In this document: in pieces, positions 22,066-34,726 of the stretch
Layout of the letters: every line of letters starts with the position of its first letter
How positions within the stretch are numbered: the first letter of the stretch is position 1
Source: Lenzites betulinus
Taxonomy: Eukaryota; Basidiomycota; Agaricomycetes; Polyporales; Polyporaceae
Direction: 5' to 3'
DNA length: 64,000 nucleotides
Assembly (NCBI GenBank): GCA_022264855.1
Contig: JABYQU010000039.1
Coordinates: 1 to 64,000 of the forward strand
Notes under the pieces: model-generated
The model's input: only the letters and a program-made list of their open reading frames with translations
What the model was told of the DNA's origin: nothing
Database searches by the model: none
Program-made: the position numbers and the translations under genes

Positions 22066-23317
22066 AGAGGGAGTATGAGGAAAGCAACGGGGTGCCCGAG
22101 CGAACCCCGATGTGAATTCTATGAATGGTCGGTAAGCGTTGACACTGCCGTAGGCGGAGGATTGGTCCCGAGTGGGCGATGCGCCCGAAGACGATCGTCG
22201 ACGACATATCGTGGGTAAGGACGCAGAGCCTACCAATATTGCCCGGCCATGCTGAGCGCTGAGCACGTCTGCTCTCGGGCTCCGATGAAATGGAAGTCGA
22301 CGGTTCAGGATGACTTGCTGAGCGAAAGTTGGGAGAGTATGCTGATGCCCGTAAATTGTGATACTGGCCAGATATAGAGATACCTCAGAGTCCGAGGCGA
22401 ATATATGACAAGAGGCAATGAGCTCGTCTATGTGCGTCCGGAGGGCGCTTTATGAAATTGGATGGTGTTTTCATGCGACCCAGTATGAAATTGCACGTCA
22501 GCCCGACGGTGATACATAGGAAATGTACCGGACACATGTTCGACATAGCAGAAATCCAGAGGGTAGCGAAAGAAAGGCGCAGCCAGATAGCCGGGCGACA
22601 GGCAGTGTGCTCTAGTATATCCACCAGACAGAACGACGCAGCCACCGAGCACGTATGGGCCACTTTACGCGTACCTGGGGAGGCAGCAGCACATCGCGAG
22701 GCGCAGATGAGCGCCGTACGCCCAGAGAGCCAAGAGTTGGAGCTGGAGGCAGAATTAGACACATGGCAAACGCGTTCTGGGAGTTCGCGCGAGGGGTCGA
22801 TATGCACCGCCGGTGTATGGCCGCTGCATGTTGTGGTGCGATATCGCTAAGCGTGCGGCCAGGAACAAACCCCGCACTCGTATGTATGGTGCTAGCGTTG
22901 GAGGAAGTGGAGGCGGTGCGCGGGGAAAGAGGACGGGCGAGAGGGAGCTGTGCGTGGTGAGCATGCCAGGACGGATATGTGGCTGCTACGGACACTGCAT
23001 GGGTATGTTGAGGGATATGGAGAAGGAACAGAAGTCGCACAGGATCGGTCGCTTGCTCGCTCACGCCGCTGGGCGGTGCGTAGGCCGTGCCGGAAGAGGC
23101 AGGTCGCTCACACGCACGGGCCTGGGGGCTTACGTAAGGGGGACAAGCTGTGTTTGGGTTTGGTTGAAATCCCGCTGAAAAGGCCGCCGGGCTATCTCCC
23201 CGCCTGCTCACTCTCGCCGTCGTCCTCCTCCCCCGTCTCTCCGTCTTCCCCACCCCCCGCACCGCGTCCTCGTCGCCCCTCGTCGCCCCCGAATCGTCGT
23301 TCTCTGTCACGTCCGTC
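22066..23317. other. Intergenic region between divergent HET1 and RHO1
   Basis: No coding exon is supported. The last 120 bp before RHO1 are strongly pyrimidine-rich, as in highly expressed fungal promoters. Confidence 0.5.
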
Positions 23318-24284
23318 ATGTCTGAAATTCGCAGGAAGCTTGTCATCGTCGGTGATGGTGCTTGCGGAAAGGTACGTCCACTCCACTCCCAATCGTACCA
23401 CTCTTCGCTCACCTCCTCACCCCCTCCCCAGACCTGTCTCTTGATCGTCTTCTCCAAGGGCACGTTCCCCGAGGTCAGTTTCCCATTTCTCTCGCCCGCG
23501 TCCTGCCACGAATCCGCCAGCAGACGTGGCGATGATCGCGTGCGTATCCTTGGCGCTAACACTCACCACCACCATCACGACAGGTCTACGTCCCCACCGT
23601 CTTCGAGAACTACGTCGCCGATGTCGAGGTTGACGGCAAGCACGTCGAGCTCGCCCTCTGGGATACCGCCGGCCAGGAAGACTACGATCGCCTCCGGCCC
23701 CTCTCCTACCCTGACTCCCACGTCATCCTCATCTGTTTCGCCGTAGACTCCCCCGACTCGCTCGACAACGTGCAGGAGAAGGTCAGTCTTTCTCTCCCAC
23801 CACAGTTCCGTGCTATTCTAACCGTGCGCGCTTCTTTTCCGCTCGCGTCATCACCTACAGTGGATTTCCGAGGTCATGCACTTCTGCGCTGGCCTCCCCG
23901 TCATTCTCGTCGGTTGCAAGAAGGATCTCAGGCGCGACCCCCGAGTGATTGAGGAGCTCAGGAAGACCAACCAGCGGCCGGTCACCCCGGAGGAGGTGTG
24001 TCTCTTTGCTTACGTTTGCCTACCTCCCCCATGCTGTTGCAATGCGCTCGAGTCCAGACTCCTCACCCCTCTTCCCCACCCTTGATCTCTTGCAACGTGC
24101 CGCTGACGCTCACCATCACGTTTAGGGCATGGCTGTGGCACAGAAGATTGGTGCTCGGCACTATCTCGAGTGTTCGGCGCGGACGGGCGAGGGTGTCCGT
24201 GAGGTGTTCCAGTACGCTACCCGTGCTGCGCTCCTCATCCGGCCCAAGAACGGGAAGAAGAACCACCATTGCGTTGTCCTCTAA
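23318..24284 (+). CDS. RHO1: Rho1-type small GTPase
   Basis: Five exons (23318-23371, 23432-23473, 23584-23781, 23861-23995, 24126-24284) encode 195 residues with perfect phase. The P-loop is GDGACGKT, switch I has PTVFENY, switch [24 protein letters not shown] and ECSA complete the nucleotide pocket. The Rho insert is present ([19 protein letters not shown]). The tail [12 protein letters not shown] is a polybasic stretch plus CAAX box; Leu at the end predicts geranylgeranylation. RHO1 activates beta-1,3-glucan synthase and the cell-wall integrity kinase pathway at the plasma membrane. The first intron splits the P-loop. Length and insert separate it from Cdc42 and Rac. Confidence 0.96.
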
Positions 24285-25199
24285 GCTCGCGGACGCTGCC
24301 GCCCCGGCGCGCCAGGACTCTCCGTTACCCGTTTCCGCCATCCGGGTACCGCACCAGGCCCGCCGGCGCCGACCCCGAGTCTTTCCCCGCTTTTTACGCG
24401 CACGCACTTACTCCTCTGCTGGGACGGTGGCAGTGACGGCGGCAGGGTGTGCGAGCCCCGACCTGTTGTCTAGCCCCGGCCCCCAGTCCTTTTCGTCGCC
24501 CGCTCACCGTTACTGTTCGTAATACCCCCGCGTACGTCCACGACTAGTACTATCTTTGCAATGACTGTCCACATATCTCTCATCTCTGTCGTCTCTTGTA
24601 CATCGATCTACGGCCCGGCTCTCATCTCCCTTCGCGTCCGCCTGCGTGCGTGCGGTTGTGTCATCCATACGCACGCGTGCTCAATGTGCGTGTGCGCGTC
24701 ATATGGTATGCCCTGCAAGCAAGCTTTCCATACTTGATTCGTATGTCTGGTTCCGCAGCTAGCCTGTCATGAGATATGCTTCCTGGGCGGGTTCCATCGA
24801 CTCTTCTACGTGTGAGGGGATCAGTAGCTCTGAGAATCTGAGATCTATGAATGGATGAGGACATGTGCTGTTCGCACCGTAATACCTGACCCCACGCGCG
24901 CAGGAGTGAAACTGCTCTAGCCTTGGCCCCTGCGAAGTTGTGCTCTAGATGTACGTTCTGGGCATGTCCACGTTCAGGGAGAGATGTGTGGAGAGGTCGT
25001 ATTGGGTTGATGCGCCTGCTTCGCCTATTTCGGTACGTTTCTTGCGTCATCATACATCGCTGCAGGACCGCCAACTGACTACAAATATACAGCAGCCTTC
25101 AGTTCATTCAGACAATCAATGCGACCACTTCGCTTTCAACGCCAGACGCTCTCGAGTCCAACCGGAGTTGCAACGTCTGGGCTATAACTTGCAAATTAC
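24285..25199. other. RHO1 3' flank and intergenic sequence
   Basis: I find no gene. Small open frames have no family motifs. Confidence 0.4.
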
Positions 25200-25637
25200 T
25201 TAGAGACGCGCCCAACGCGCACTGGCAGGCGTATACCCGTTCACACCAGCCCACAAGTACGTCGGGCGATGGACGACAATCGACGCGATGTGGTATCCCA
25301 CCTCCCCCCGGCCGGGTTCCACGGAGAGCACGCGTACATGGTTGGGTTTGCGCAATGGTACTAGCTCAAGTACGGTTTTTTCCAAGCCTCCAAGCCCGCT
25401 GTTAGCATGACAAGGCGGAATCCATAGCGCACCCAAAGCAGCATACGTTGTGCGAGCCGTGGTGGCTGCGGCACAAGAGTACTCTGGAGGAGAGGGAGCA
25501 CTGCACCACGGCGACAATTCTCTGCACCTCCTTCCGACTCTCCAACTTCGTTTCCTTGTCCGAGTCGTGCCCGTGCTCGTCTTGCGGCACGAGCGAAACC
25601 TCAAGAAATGCGCTCGGCAGTGGGCAGGGTTCTGAGT
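25200..25637 (-). CDS. Possible small hypothetical gene
   Basis: From the ATG at 25637 a frame reads MDSEPCPLPSAFLEVSLVPQ and stays open to about 25400. A second frame continues with LEKTVLELVPLRKPNHVRV to a stop at 25200. Joining the two needs a short intron (for example a 34-nt GTGCGC...CAG segment) or an indel. No family is recognised. The segment lies just downstream of the 2H phosphoesterase-like gene and could instead be its 3' untranslated region. Confidence 0.25.
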   Translation of the reverse strand, partial: TQNPAHCRAHFLRFRSCRKTSTGTTRTRKRSWRVGRRCRELSPWCSAPSPPEYSCAAATTARTTYAALGALWIPPCHANSGLGGLEKTVLELVPLRKPNHVRVLSVEPGRGEVGYHIASIVVHRPTYLWAGVNGYTPASARWARL

Positions 25638-25717
25638 CCATCTGTCTTGTGAACGAGCCTATTGGTGGGCACGGGTCTGCATGTCGAATGTACAAGCCGA
25701 TGTACAAGCACCCGTGC

Positions 25718-26903
25718 CTAATCATGCAACAGACAGCATGCGGCAGCGACGTACTCGCCCTCGGGCCCCGAGCTGCCCATCGCGCACACTTGCAGCTCAT
25801 CCACCTCCCACTCGCCAAAGTCGACGTGCACAGGTCCCCTTCGCTCGCCCTCCGTCCTCGTATCCACCGCGCGGACGTCTTTCATCACCTCGGAGGCTAG
25901 CACCGACGTATACGAGAACGGCGTCCGTTCCCGGCCGCGCGGTCTGCGATAGACCGTGTTCACCACCGTGCAATGGAGCTGTCCTCCCTCTCAGCCATCT
26001 CCCTCGGCGTAGTCAAAAATATACTTACCTTCAGCGGCCGGCCCTCGTCTATCAGCAACCCCGCATCCTTAAACGCGCCCGCTATCATCTCTGCACGCCC
26101 GTAATCAGTTGTGACCCCCAAATCCTGCGCAAAGCCACCCACCAGCGACCCGCTTCAGCCGCCGCCCGCTCCCCCCTTCCTGCGCCGGCCCGACCCACAT
26201 CACATGCGCCCGCTCCGCATCCCCCCTCTCAGGCCTCATAACATCCATCCTATCCAGCCGCACGCTCAGGCGCCGTCCTCCAAGGGCCTCGAGCACACGC
26301 GGGCGCAGCACCTGCAAAACCGCCCGTGCCTTTTCCAGCGTGCGCTGCTCCGACTCCGGCTGCGTGTCGAGCGACATGACGCCCAGCGTGAAGTGCAGCC
26401 GGCGGGGCGGGACGACGACCGTGCTGTCCAGCCCTGGGATCGCGGGCGTCGCGCCGAGGAGCGCGTCCGTGAACGCGCCCATGCGCTCTCGCAGCGCTGC
26501 GTGCTGGCCCTGCGGGGAGTCGCGATGGCACGTCATGATTAGATGTGCGTCGTGCCCAGACAGTGGGCGGGACGTACGATTGGTAGCGCGAGGACTACAG
26601 AAGGGCCAGCCGTCAGCATACCATATCTGTAAACCCTCGCAACGAGATGGACGCACAGTGAGTGAGCCGCGGCCGCGGGGCGTGCGGGCGCGGGGCGTTG
26701 TTTGCAGACGGCCCGGATGCGGTCGCGTTGTCGCCTGCGCGGGACTGGGGTGCACCGCCGCGACCCCTCCAACCGCGTCCTCTACCTCTACCTCGGCCTC
26801 GTCCACGCCCCCGGCCGCGTTCATTGTTAGTAGTCAGAGGGTCCGATCCCGAGCTCGAGGGGATCGTGCCGCCGGACTGCGTTACATTGGGATTGTTGTC
26901 CAT
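25718..26903 (-). CDS. 2H phosphoesterase-like protein, ASCC1/AKAP7 type
   Basis: Exons are 26622-26903, an interval from 26509 down to about 26029, and 25718-25978. The N-terminus has a (GR)n tract (GRGRGRGRGRGRG), an RGG-like RNA-binding stretch. The two 2H signatures are present: LHFTLGVMSL and LHCTVVNT (HxTx repeats), with AHVMWVGP between, as in the AKAP7/ASCC1 central domain. These proteins bind or cleave nucleotides or RNA; ASCC1 acts with the ASCC helicase in alkylation repair and transcription. The frame breaks near 26125-26150, between RLKRVAGG and DLGVTTDYG. A 25-nt GT-AG segment would bridge it, otherwise it is an indel. The final intron is canonical (GTAAGT...CAG, 51 bp). Confidence 0.72.
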
Positions 26904-29900
26904 CGAACCGTGAAATGTCGAGTGGTATGTGCGTGTGTGTACTAAACGCGCCCTGACAAACAAAAGTGCGTTCGTGCAGAAGGGCGAGAGCGAGGCTGCA
27001 CTGGCTGCGCTCTGGAGCATCGACTTGTCGTCGGATGTACAAGACGAGAAGGAAACTCAAATATCGCGAACTGCGAAGGTTCCCGCGCTTGGAAGATGCG
27101 GTCCGTTGATCCGAGCGGTGGTGTCCCGCTACCAGTCGTCGCGCGAACTCACGCGTACTCCGGTGCCAGATGTTCGCAAGCGTGTGGATTGCAACGAACT
27201 ATCGTATATATACAACTCGTGTTTCCCGCGGTGTTCACGCATTGATCGATTCAGAGACGATTGAACACATTCAAGTGCAGCTCACCACAATTCTGGCAAG
27301 CTGCCAGTAGTAGACCTACCGCCCGCGCGCGGACTTTCGCAAGCGGTGTCAAGCGTAAGGCGAGTGTCAGCGGGTGTCCAACAGCTTACATCATAATATA
27401 AGGACGGCGGCGACGTCTCCAACCAGTTAAGCCTATCGAATCCCAAGGCTAAAGAATATATGTCTCACCTCCCGCCCCGGGGTGCCTGACACGCCTGACC
27501 CTAAGACACAGCCGGGACAGACTCACCACTCAATCAGAACCCACAACCGGACGTCCTTCAGCATCTGCCGAGGACATTTGTGGCACTAGCTCGCTGGGTA
27601 GATCTGGGCGCTGTCTTACTGGATTGTTAGAGCCTTGGTGGGTGCGTGCGCCTGTTAAATGAACGGCTAGTGCCAGTGGACGTATAACTTCGCAGGTGCT
27701 CTGAACTGGTGCAGCGTTGAGGAATATATCCGGATATCCCGGTGTTGTGTTGTAGAGTGTATACCGAACCATGAGACGTTCGCGTTGTGCACAACGCACC
27801 CGCAGCCGCGAGACATGCCCGAAGGTGGCGTTGTTTCCGCTGCGCATGATCCAGATATATATGTCAGCCCCATTACCTGTAAAACTGCGGAATACACGTC
27901 TGGGTCCGTACCCGTCGGTCTCCGTGAGCTGGTAGTGTTGCCATCGCGCATTTTATCTCGGAAGGCAGTCCCATTCGTGCCTTGCAGTGGATATGTAGCC
28001 TTCAAGCTGGTGAAGATGTGCGTTCAGTAACACAGTGGGATTGCCCGTGTACCAATCTCGCGGGTGCTATGCCACTGTGCGGTACCGTGCGGGGTGCTGT
28101 AAGATATACTACATCAATAAAAGGAAAACGTTGGTGAAGGACATACCACCAAAGCACCATCGCGGCGTGGGTCCTGATCGGCAGAGTCCCAGACAAGCCT
28201 CGGGAGACCGGCCTCGTATCCGTTGGTTCGATTGAGTGCGAACAGGGGTTGCTAACACTATATAGGTGGGCAGTGCTGTGGCAGACGTAAGAGCGACACA
28301 CCGCAGAGGGACGGTGGCCATAAACGTGACGGCCTGGAGGTACTTACGATCATGAACGAGATACAGAGTTTGAGCCATAACTGCGCGCACGAAGGGTCAA
28401 TGAACGCGCCTGGCATGGACCAGCGCGCTCCGCCACCACACCGCTGCATACCGCATGCTACACGTGTAGGAATCCCGAAACCGCAGCGGGACCCCGCCCC
28501 CCAAACCTCCGTCCAAAGCCAGGAGCCCAGCGCAGACGGCGCTCCGCGACGCAGAACTCGAAACCTGAAGAACTGCAGTCTGAACCTTCAAACACCGGCG
28601 CGCACCCACAGCAGGCCCACAGAAGCCGGCGATTGGGCGACACGCGGCGCGTCCGCGGTGCACCCGACTCCGATTGGCGCGGAGGGTCGAGCCCGGCCGC
28701 GCCTCGCGAGAGCGTGCGCCTTCGCGATTCCGAGGCCGGTGCGATGCATTGCACAGCCGCGAGTTATGTACGGAGCCGGGAGCCTGAGGCTTGGCCTGGG
28801 GTGGCGAGCAAGCGCGGATCGGTCCCACCGTCCGCTCCGGGACGCGGGAATCGGAGGCAAGGGGGAGGATGGCTGCAGGGGTGCGGCGGTGCGTGGGTCC
28901 TCCTTCGCGGCATGGCGTATTAGAGGCTTCTGCAATATTCCTTGCGCGTGGCCGAGCACGCGGGCGTCCGGAAGCAGGAGGAGCGTAAGAGCGTCGCGGC
29001 GGTTTGACCGGGCGCGGCGTGCCATATGGTGCTCGCTCGGCGGGAAACTCCAGGTGTGAGCGCGAATACACGGGCGATGCTCTCCAATCGCCGAAGCGTG
29101 GTAGCACGTTTCGAGCGAGGCCAAAGGTCGCCGTCGCGCATAGCACGTTTCGAGCTAGCAGGACGCGCGGCGTCGCGATAGCCCGGAGACGTCAGACAAC
29201 GGTGGATTCGCGTCACCATAGCAGGGGCTGTGGTCAGCACCAGGCGAGGTTGAGACGGAGAGCGGGGAGTGGTGGCCGCGAGCAGCTAGTAGGGCGGTGG
29301 AGCGTTCCGGCACACGTTCCGGCTAGAGCTCCTAATGCCTGCGCTCGAGTGGCCGACGCTGGGCGGGCTGCATTGTACGGGTGTATGGAGTGACTGTCGG
29401 AGAGTTTGGGCGGGTAATGGGGATGTCTCCATCAGTGCGCGGGGTGGGACAGTTTGGCACTTGTGGGACGCTCAGTGTCCGTAGTATGCAAGCGGGTGGC
29501 GGCGGAGAATGAGGCGTACCTGGCAACGTTGGGAGAGCGCGCGAGGTGTTGAACTCACGCGCGTCGCTCAGACAACTGTAAAGACTTGTAAAGAACATAT
29601 ACTACAGTGAGAGACTTGAAGCTGTAGGCATGTACGGTGTTGGCCTGCTGGGTGGGATCGCGCGATGTTCACGGAGACTGCGATCTGGATATTGGGCGAC
29701 AGATGCAAGATGTGCCGAGAGGTGAATGGGCGGCAGGGCGTAATATATGATGGCGATAAGAGGGCAAGACGCGCGTCAATCTGCAGCGGTGGGAGGAGGA
29801 AAAGGTCAGACGAGCAATGCCTGGGCCACGGCCGGCCCCGGGCACAGCCGGCCTAGTGCCCATTTATCACTGTCATCTGAGCTCACTCGTGCCGCCAACT

Positions 29901-30292
29901 GCTCGCGAGTGGGCTTGGCAGCTGGAGGTAGCGTCGACGCGCGCAGAATACTGGGGAGAGGAGAGAGCGAGGGGCGGGGGTGGACCCACAGGCGAAGGTC
30001 GGGAGCGAGAGGATGCCAAGAGCGCGTATGTCGAAATCAACGAGGATATGTGGAGGAGGCAGTGCTCCTTTCGGCTCATTCTTCCAACCGCCCTAATATC
30101 CCGGCCTCCGCTTGCCGATCCCTTCCTCCGGCGGCGAGAGAGGGCCTCCTCCTCCTCCCTCTTCTTCTTCTCATGTTCGTCCCGCCTTGTCCCTCCCCAT
30201 CTCCCCCTTTCCGTCCCCCCGCTCCCCCGCTCTTCGCCCCCGCCTCTCCTCTTCTCGCTCCCGCCCTCTGACGACCACCACCACCGCTGGGC
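26904..30292. other. 3.4-kb gene-poor interval
   Basis: Several long frames exist on both strands (the longest 28352-29059), but they overlap one another, are rich in Arg/Ser/Ala and carry no domain motif. I regard them as GC-driven. A pyrimidine-rich promoter-like tract precedes the protease gene at about 30120-30270. Non-coding transcripts cannot be excluded. Confidence 0.45.
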
Positions 30293-33131
30293 ATGCTCCT
30301 CGTCGCCCCCGACACGTTCGCCACGCGTGACTCGAAGGGCAAGGGCCGGGCGCGCGACCTAGTGCAGTTGGACGCGAGGGACGAGGGCGCGGGTGGCTCC
30401 GACGGCATCGTCATCCCCCTCCAGCTTCTCCAGCAGTCCGCGTACGAGTCGTAAGTATCACTCTATTCTTATGTTACGCTTCTTTCCCCGCGCCCTGTGT
30501 TCGTCACGCATTCCGACATTCAACCGTCCTGACAAGTTCAACATCTACCACTCCTCCTCACTCGTCCTTGCCAATCACAACCGAAAATCAGTGACGCCCC
30601 TCGCTGTGCTACACGGCTGTGTATGGCGATCACACACTCCTCACTTGCATTCTTGCCCATTTCCAATACTACAAACAGCGGTCATACCGGTCGCCGCTCC
30701 GCACATATACTGACATTCTCCTCACAGAGTCTACGTCGCCCCTGTATTCGTTGGCGCGTCACCACGACAATTCCTCCTCCAAGTGGACACTGGTTCATCC
30801 GATCTCGTACGTATTCATTCCCCGCCGTGCTGCTTGCGATTCTGACGAAGCCCCAGTGGATTGCATCCACATCCTGCTCCACCTCCCCTTGCAATGCAGT
30901 TGGAGGCAACAGGTACGATCCTTCACAGGCCGTACCAGCCGGTGTCCCGCCCGTCACCGTGTCCTATGCCGAAGGCGAGGCCTCCGGGCCCATCGTCTGG
31001 GACTCGGTGCAATTAGGCGGCTACAGCATAGACAATCAAGCCCTCAGTACGTCTTTTCCCAACCACCCTACTCCGTTACTCACGCGCGGCCGCAGTGGCC
31101 GCAAGCACCGTTAACGCCGAGCCTCTGTCTTCCGACTTCGCCGGCGTGCTCGGCCTTGCCCTCCCTCTCAATTCCCTCATCGCTAAGACTATACCCCCCA
31201 CCACCTCCGACGCCCCCGACGGGGCCTCCCTCTCGTCTAACCTCTTCGGCATCACCCCTCTCAATGCCGCCCCTCCCTCCCGCTTTCTTTCCATTGCCCT
31301 CGAGCGGCCAGGCTCGGACAAGGTCTCGTCCACCCTCGGAATCGGCCGGCACCCCGCCGATCTCGTTCCGGACCCCTCAAAAGTCCAGTATTCGACAGTC
31401 GTTGCCCAAAGCCTCGGTTCGCAATGGTGGCAGGCCAACGTCCGTGCCATCACCGTGTACGTGAACGGTCAGGCGAAGGTGGTCCCGCTTCCGCTCTCGA
31501 GTACTGGCACAAACGGTCAACCCTCCGCGATCCTCGACACAGGCACACCGCTCATCATCGCCTCGTCTAACATCGCGTACGGCATCTACGGGGCCATGGG
31601 TTATTCTCCAGCCGCGGACGGCACCGGTGAGTATGAGTGGCGTTTCTATGGAGCATGACTAACTCGAAGCGCAGTGTACATTCCCTGCAACCAGCCCCTG
31701 AACATGACGATCACGCTGGACGACCGCTCCGAGATCCCCATCCACCCCCTCGACCTGACATATTATCCTCCGGGTGACCCCTCCGCTGAGAACTGCATCG
31801 GTGCAATCCAGACGCCAGCCCAAATTGGCGCTACCATCACCCAGGCCGACATGGTTCTCGGCGTCCCTTTCCTGCGCAACACGTACACCGTGCTTGGGTA
31901 CGACGTTCCCACCAAAGGCGTTTTCCCGAATAACACCGGCGCGTCGGAGCGCGTACAACCGCGACTCGGGCTTTTGCCCCTCACCGACCCAGCCACCGCC
32001 GCGGCTGAGTTCCACCAAGTCCGCGTCCTTCGCCAGCCTATCTCGGGCGGGGGCAACACAAGCGGGGACGCAGCCACGCAGGCCCCGACGAAGAAGGGCC
32101 TCTCGGTCGGCATCGAGGTCCTCATCGGCCTCCTAGGCTTCTTCGGCCTCTGCTTCGTGCTCTTCAGCGCGCGGCTCCTGTACATGAAGCGCAAATACCG
32201 GCGCGCGCCGACCGCGCCCCTCGGCGGCATCGGCGACTCGAAGAACGGCTCGTACGTGCTCAACGAGCTCGGGTACGAGCCCGCCGCGCGCAAGTCGCAC
32301 TCGCGCGAGCCGTCCGAGGACGAGCTCCGCCTGCAGCGCTACGAGGCGTACAAGCGCAAGCGCGACCTCGAGTCCACGTACACAGACAGCACGAAGACGC
32401 GCGTCGCGGACGGCTCCGGCGACGAGGGCGAGGGCGAGGGCGAGGGCGGCGCCGCGGACGAGTTCGGCGCGCTCACGGGCAAGACGCGCGGCGCGGACTC
32501 GCCCGAAGAGCGGTTCCGCGACCCGTGGGCCGAAGCCACCCTCACCCCAGACGGCCGCCCCCCGCTCCCGTCAACCCTCCTCTCCCCGAGCGAAGTGACG
32601 CGCCCCGCGCCGACAGCGCGCCGCGCGTCGTACACGCCCGCGTCCCCGCTCGCGCACCACCGCACGCCGAGCGGCGGCGCGAGCGCCGCCGCGCCGCTCC
32701 TCGCGCACGGGCGGTCGTACTCGACGCCGCAGACGCCGGACGCAGACTCGGGCGACATCGCGGAGTTCGGGATGCCCGCGTTCGAGCGCGAGCGCCCCGT
32801 GAGCATGGCGGGCGTCGGCACGTCCGGGCGCAGTCGCCACCTGGGCAGCGGCGGCAGCGCGGCCGCGTTGCAGCTCCCCGCGTCGCCGTCATCGGCCATG
32901 TCGCCGTCGGAGCGCGCGTCGCGCTTCCCGCTCCCGCCGTCGCCGCTGTTGTCGCCGACGCGGCCGGTGACGAGCCCGCTCGCGCGGGAGTCGGTGTATG
33001 GGACGCCCGCGCCGTCGCCGTCGCCGTTGTTGTCGCCCACGCCCACGCCGCCATCGCCGCGCGCGCTCGACCCCGTGTACACCTCGTCGCGGAACGAGTC
33101 GCGCGTGTCGGAGATCGGACACGACGCGTAG
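30293..33131 (+). CDS. Membrane-anchored pepsin-like aspartic protease
   Basis: Five exons: 30293-30450, 30728-30806, 30857-31046, 31096-31626, 31675-33131 (about 800 residues). The first catalytic motif VDTGSSDLW is split by an intron after Leu; the second is AILDTGTPLI. A helix (VGIEVLIGLLGFFGLCFVLF) follows the A1 peptidase domain, then a basic stop-transfer MKRKYRR and a long cytosolic tail of about 310 residues rich in Ser/Pro/Ala with acidic repeats (GEGEGEGG). The layout suits a type I surface or vacuolar protease, like fungal membrane-bound aspartic proteases. No convincing signal peptide starts at MLLVAPDTFATRD, so a 5' exon could be missing; the first intron is long (277 bp). Confidence 0.87.
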
Positions 33132-34198
33132 CCCGGCAGGTACTGTACATATATTCTTCTCCGACCCGGCCTTCGTCATCGCTCGCTCGCTCCTTTTCAG
33201 GGTTTACGTCGTCGGACTATGGGGCTCGTTCGCGTACTGCACTGCACTGTATTTCTACCGCATGGACTTCTCCTACCTACCCCGCTGGACTCTCCCTCCT
33301 CCCTCTCCGCCACGTCCACGTCCACGCCCGCGTCCGTGCCTCGGCCTACGTCGACGCACCGCATGTTTCTACGCTCCTACGCGCCCCCGCCGCTGCACAT
33401 TCGCCCGCCCGCCTACCGCCACTCGTTACCAGTACTCACCTCCCTTGGTTTACGTCCCCCGCCCCCCTCCCGCGCTGCCCACAGCCCGTTCACGCCCCTA
33501 GTATTAGTAGTAATATCTTCATCTAGTGTACCAAATTCCGCTGTTCGCGCGTCCTCGCGCGCCCCCCTCCCTCCCTCCCTCTGCGTTACCGTTTCAGCCG
33601 TGTCTATGCTTTGCGATCTGTACTGTACGGTCATGGACGGTGGCTCGGACGCTTGCTGCTTGCGTGTCTGCGTGTCTGCGTGTCTGCTTGTTCCTTGGAT
33701 AGCTGGAATGGAAGTGAAATTGTTGACTTTCTGGATGGCCGTGGACGTCGCCGGCGAAAACTTTCGGTGAGCCGGAGTCGAAGCACAGCGCAGCCACAAG
33801 ATCGACGTTATTACGAGTATGCAGATGCCTTGACATTCATCCGCCAAGTTGGTGAAGTATCTACAGCTGTACATATTATAAGGGCCGACGGAACACGGCC
33901 TTCACGTATTCCGCCTGCTATCCGCTGGGAGCAGTCTTCCCTCCAGCCTTACGACTCGCGCACGCCAAAGGGCAAGCACCATGTCCAGTCAGCGTGGACG
34001 ACGGACGTGGGCCTGCGACCAAAAGCTCGCAGACTATGCCCCGCTGCAAACGGAGGACACGCTCGCCACGCCATGCAAGACGTTTATCCCCAGGCAAATA
34101 GTGCAGCAATGTCCCCCATCCGAGCAACTGCCAGGACTTCGCCCTGACTGCACGATGCGAGCGGTAATTGTGAGTGCGGATCATGCTCGCGCCGCTTG
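33132..34198. other. Intergenic after the protease
   Basis: It holds a CT-rich 3' flank, CCCTCCCTCCCTC near 33565 and a TGCGTGTC tandem run near 33660-33690. No supported gene. Confidence 0.4.
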
Positions 34199-34421
34199 AC
34201 TCCTCCCACACGCTCTCGGCATTGTCGCCGCGACGCTCGTGGCGGGCGCGCGGACGGTGTTGTTTAGGCCGAAAGATGTGATGCCACTCCGGCTCGAGCC
34301 GCCCTTCGTCGAGCGGCTCGGGGAGGAGTACGGGACGGGCTTAGTACGGCCGGGCTGGAGGCTTCATGACGTTCTGCCGCTCACCGATGTGCAGAGTCCA
34401 AACTTCATCCGAACTGTTTGA
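34199..34421 (+). CDS. Possible terminal exon of an unrecognised gene
   Basis: The open frame reads ARTVLFRPKDVMPLRLEPPF and DVLPLTDVQSPNFIRTV to a stop, with composition more protein-like than its surroundings. It has no good ATG. A frame at 33981-34199 (MSSQRGRRTWACD) could supply a 5' exon, but I found no convincing splice pair. Confidence 0.25.
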
Positions 34422-34726
34422 TCATGGTATAGTAAGGGCCTGTAAGGGCCCACAATGCCAGGAGCGCGCAAACTCAGAATGATGGATTATCAAGATGCTG
34501 GATAGGATACATGTAGAGAAACCTAGGGGAAGATGAGCGTCACCGTCCGCAGGCATGAACGTTAGAGAGCGTAGTATGTGTGCGATACAATATACGATAG
34601 CTAGAGGCGCGGGACATGAAGACTCGGTACGAGATACATTAGGCGACGAGCACGATCATGAGGTACAACGTGCAGAAGATGGAGTGCGAGCGGGAGGTGC
34701 GGCGGTAGCAAGAGAATGTCCGAATT

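Noticed and set aside
28352..29146. Overlapping 235- and 249-codon frames on both strands
   Set aside because: Arg/Ser/Ala-rich, no motif, no splice-linked partners; not reported as genes.
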